A DNA stretch of 64,000 nucleotides from Medakamo hakoo. Lineage: Eukaryota > Chlorophyta > Trebouxiophyceae > Coccomyxaceae. The stretch spans positions 868,001 to 932,000 of the forward strand of contig CP089456.1 in the NCBI GenBank assembly GCA_026636295.1, in the 5' to 3' direction. Position numbers and translations under genes: made by a program. This document shows positions 63,906 through 64,000 of this stretch, piece after piece; within the stretch, counting starts at the first letter, position 1, and each line of letters begins with the position of its first letter. A model generated the notes under the pieces. The model was not told the DNA's origin and searched no databases. It saw only the letters and a program-made list of their open reading frames with translations.

Positions 63906-64000
63906 CTAGAGTACTTTTTCGATCGGAGTCTCGGCTTCAGGGTCCACGCGCGCTCACGGACAGCCTGCGGAGATTGGGCACAAGATTGGCGAGTGGGTGG

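Noticed and set aside
1-64000. Transposons, virus-derived elements, plasmid or phage genes
   Set aside because: No transposase, reverse transcriptase, integrase, capsid or long terminal repeat sequence was recognised on either strand.

Overview
This window reads as nuclear DNA of a unicellular green alga (Chlorophyta sensu lato). It is visibly very GC-rich (about 70%), and the genes are packed at roughly one per 2.2 kb. Introns are short, mostly 60-130 nt and at most about 490 nt, with GT-AG ends; donors often read GTGAGT or GTGCGT. There are no operons, Shine-Dalgarno sites or insertion sequences. The gene content is that of a photosynthetic eukaryote: a lumen-targeted class I peroxidase, L-galactono-1,4-lactone dehydrogenase, a plant-type RR-tandem CCCH zinc finger protein, a plastid-type DEAD-box helicase with a GUCT domain, a plant-type MTA nucleosidase and purple acid phosphatase. 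The species cannot be fixed from the sequence alone.

I assembled 29 genes by joining exons across introns and checking reading phase at each junction. Left part (1-16.2 kb): a peroxidase cut by the window edge, a CDH1/CCS52 activator of the anaphase-promoting complex, an RNF10-like RING protein, a secreted repeat protein, a lysophospholipid acyltransferase, GLDH with an unusual acidic repeat insert, and a protein with several OB-fold-like segments. Middle-left (16.4-31.1 kb): MTA nucleosidase, an FtsJ/RlmM-type methyltransferase, a plastid protein with an internal thylakoid signal, an unknown secreted protein, the CCCH protein, a membrane LRR protein with a candidate C/D box snoRNA in an intron, and a PDAP1-like phosphoprotein.

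Middle-right (31.3-50.0 kb): a divergent sirtuin, JMJD6, a mitochondrial carrier, purple acid phosphatase, an ABCC transporter, a plastid Rieske protein, a temptin/copper monooxygenase fusion, the ATP synthase assembly factor ATP12 and a catalytically degenerate amidase-family protein. Right (50.2-63.9 kb): a polytopic membrane protein kinase, an ATRIP-like checkpoint protein, the iron-sulfur assembly factor ISCA1, the RH3-like helicase, GRWD1 and a small membrane protein.

The genes do not form a single pathway or island; this is ordinary housekeeping chromosome with head-to-head pairs 90-225 bp apart and tail-to-tail pairs 65-320 bp apart. Loose functional threads exist: ascorbate (GLDH, peroxidase, ascorbate-dependent copper monooxygenase), organelle biogenesis (ATP12, ISCA1, RH3, Rieske), and cell cycle or DNA damage (CDH1, ATRIP, OB-fold protein). 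I saw no convincing new multi-gene system. The most novel items are single-gene oddities: the CFFSDDDD repeat insert in GLDH, the secreted repeat protein, the nested thylakoid precursor, the dead amidase paralogue and the intronic snoRNA candidate.
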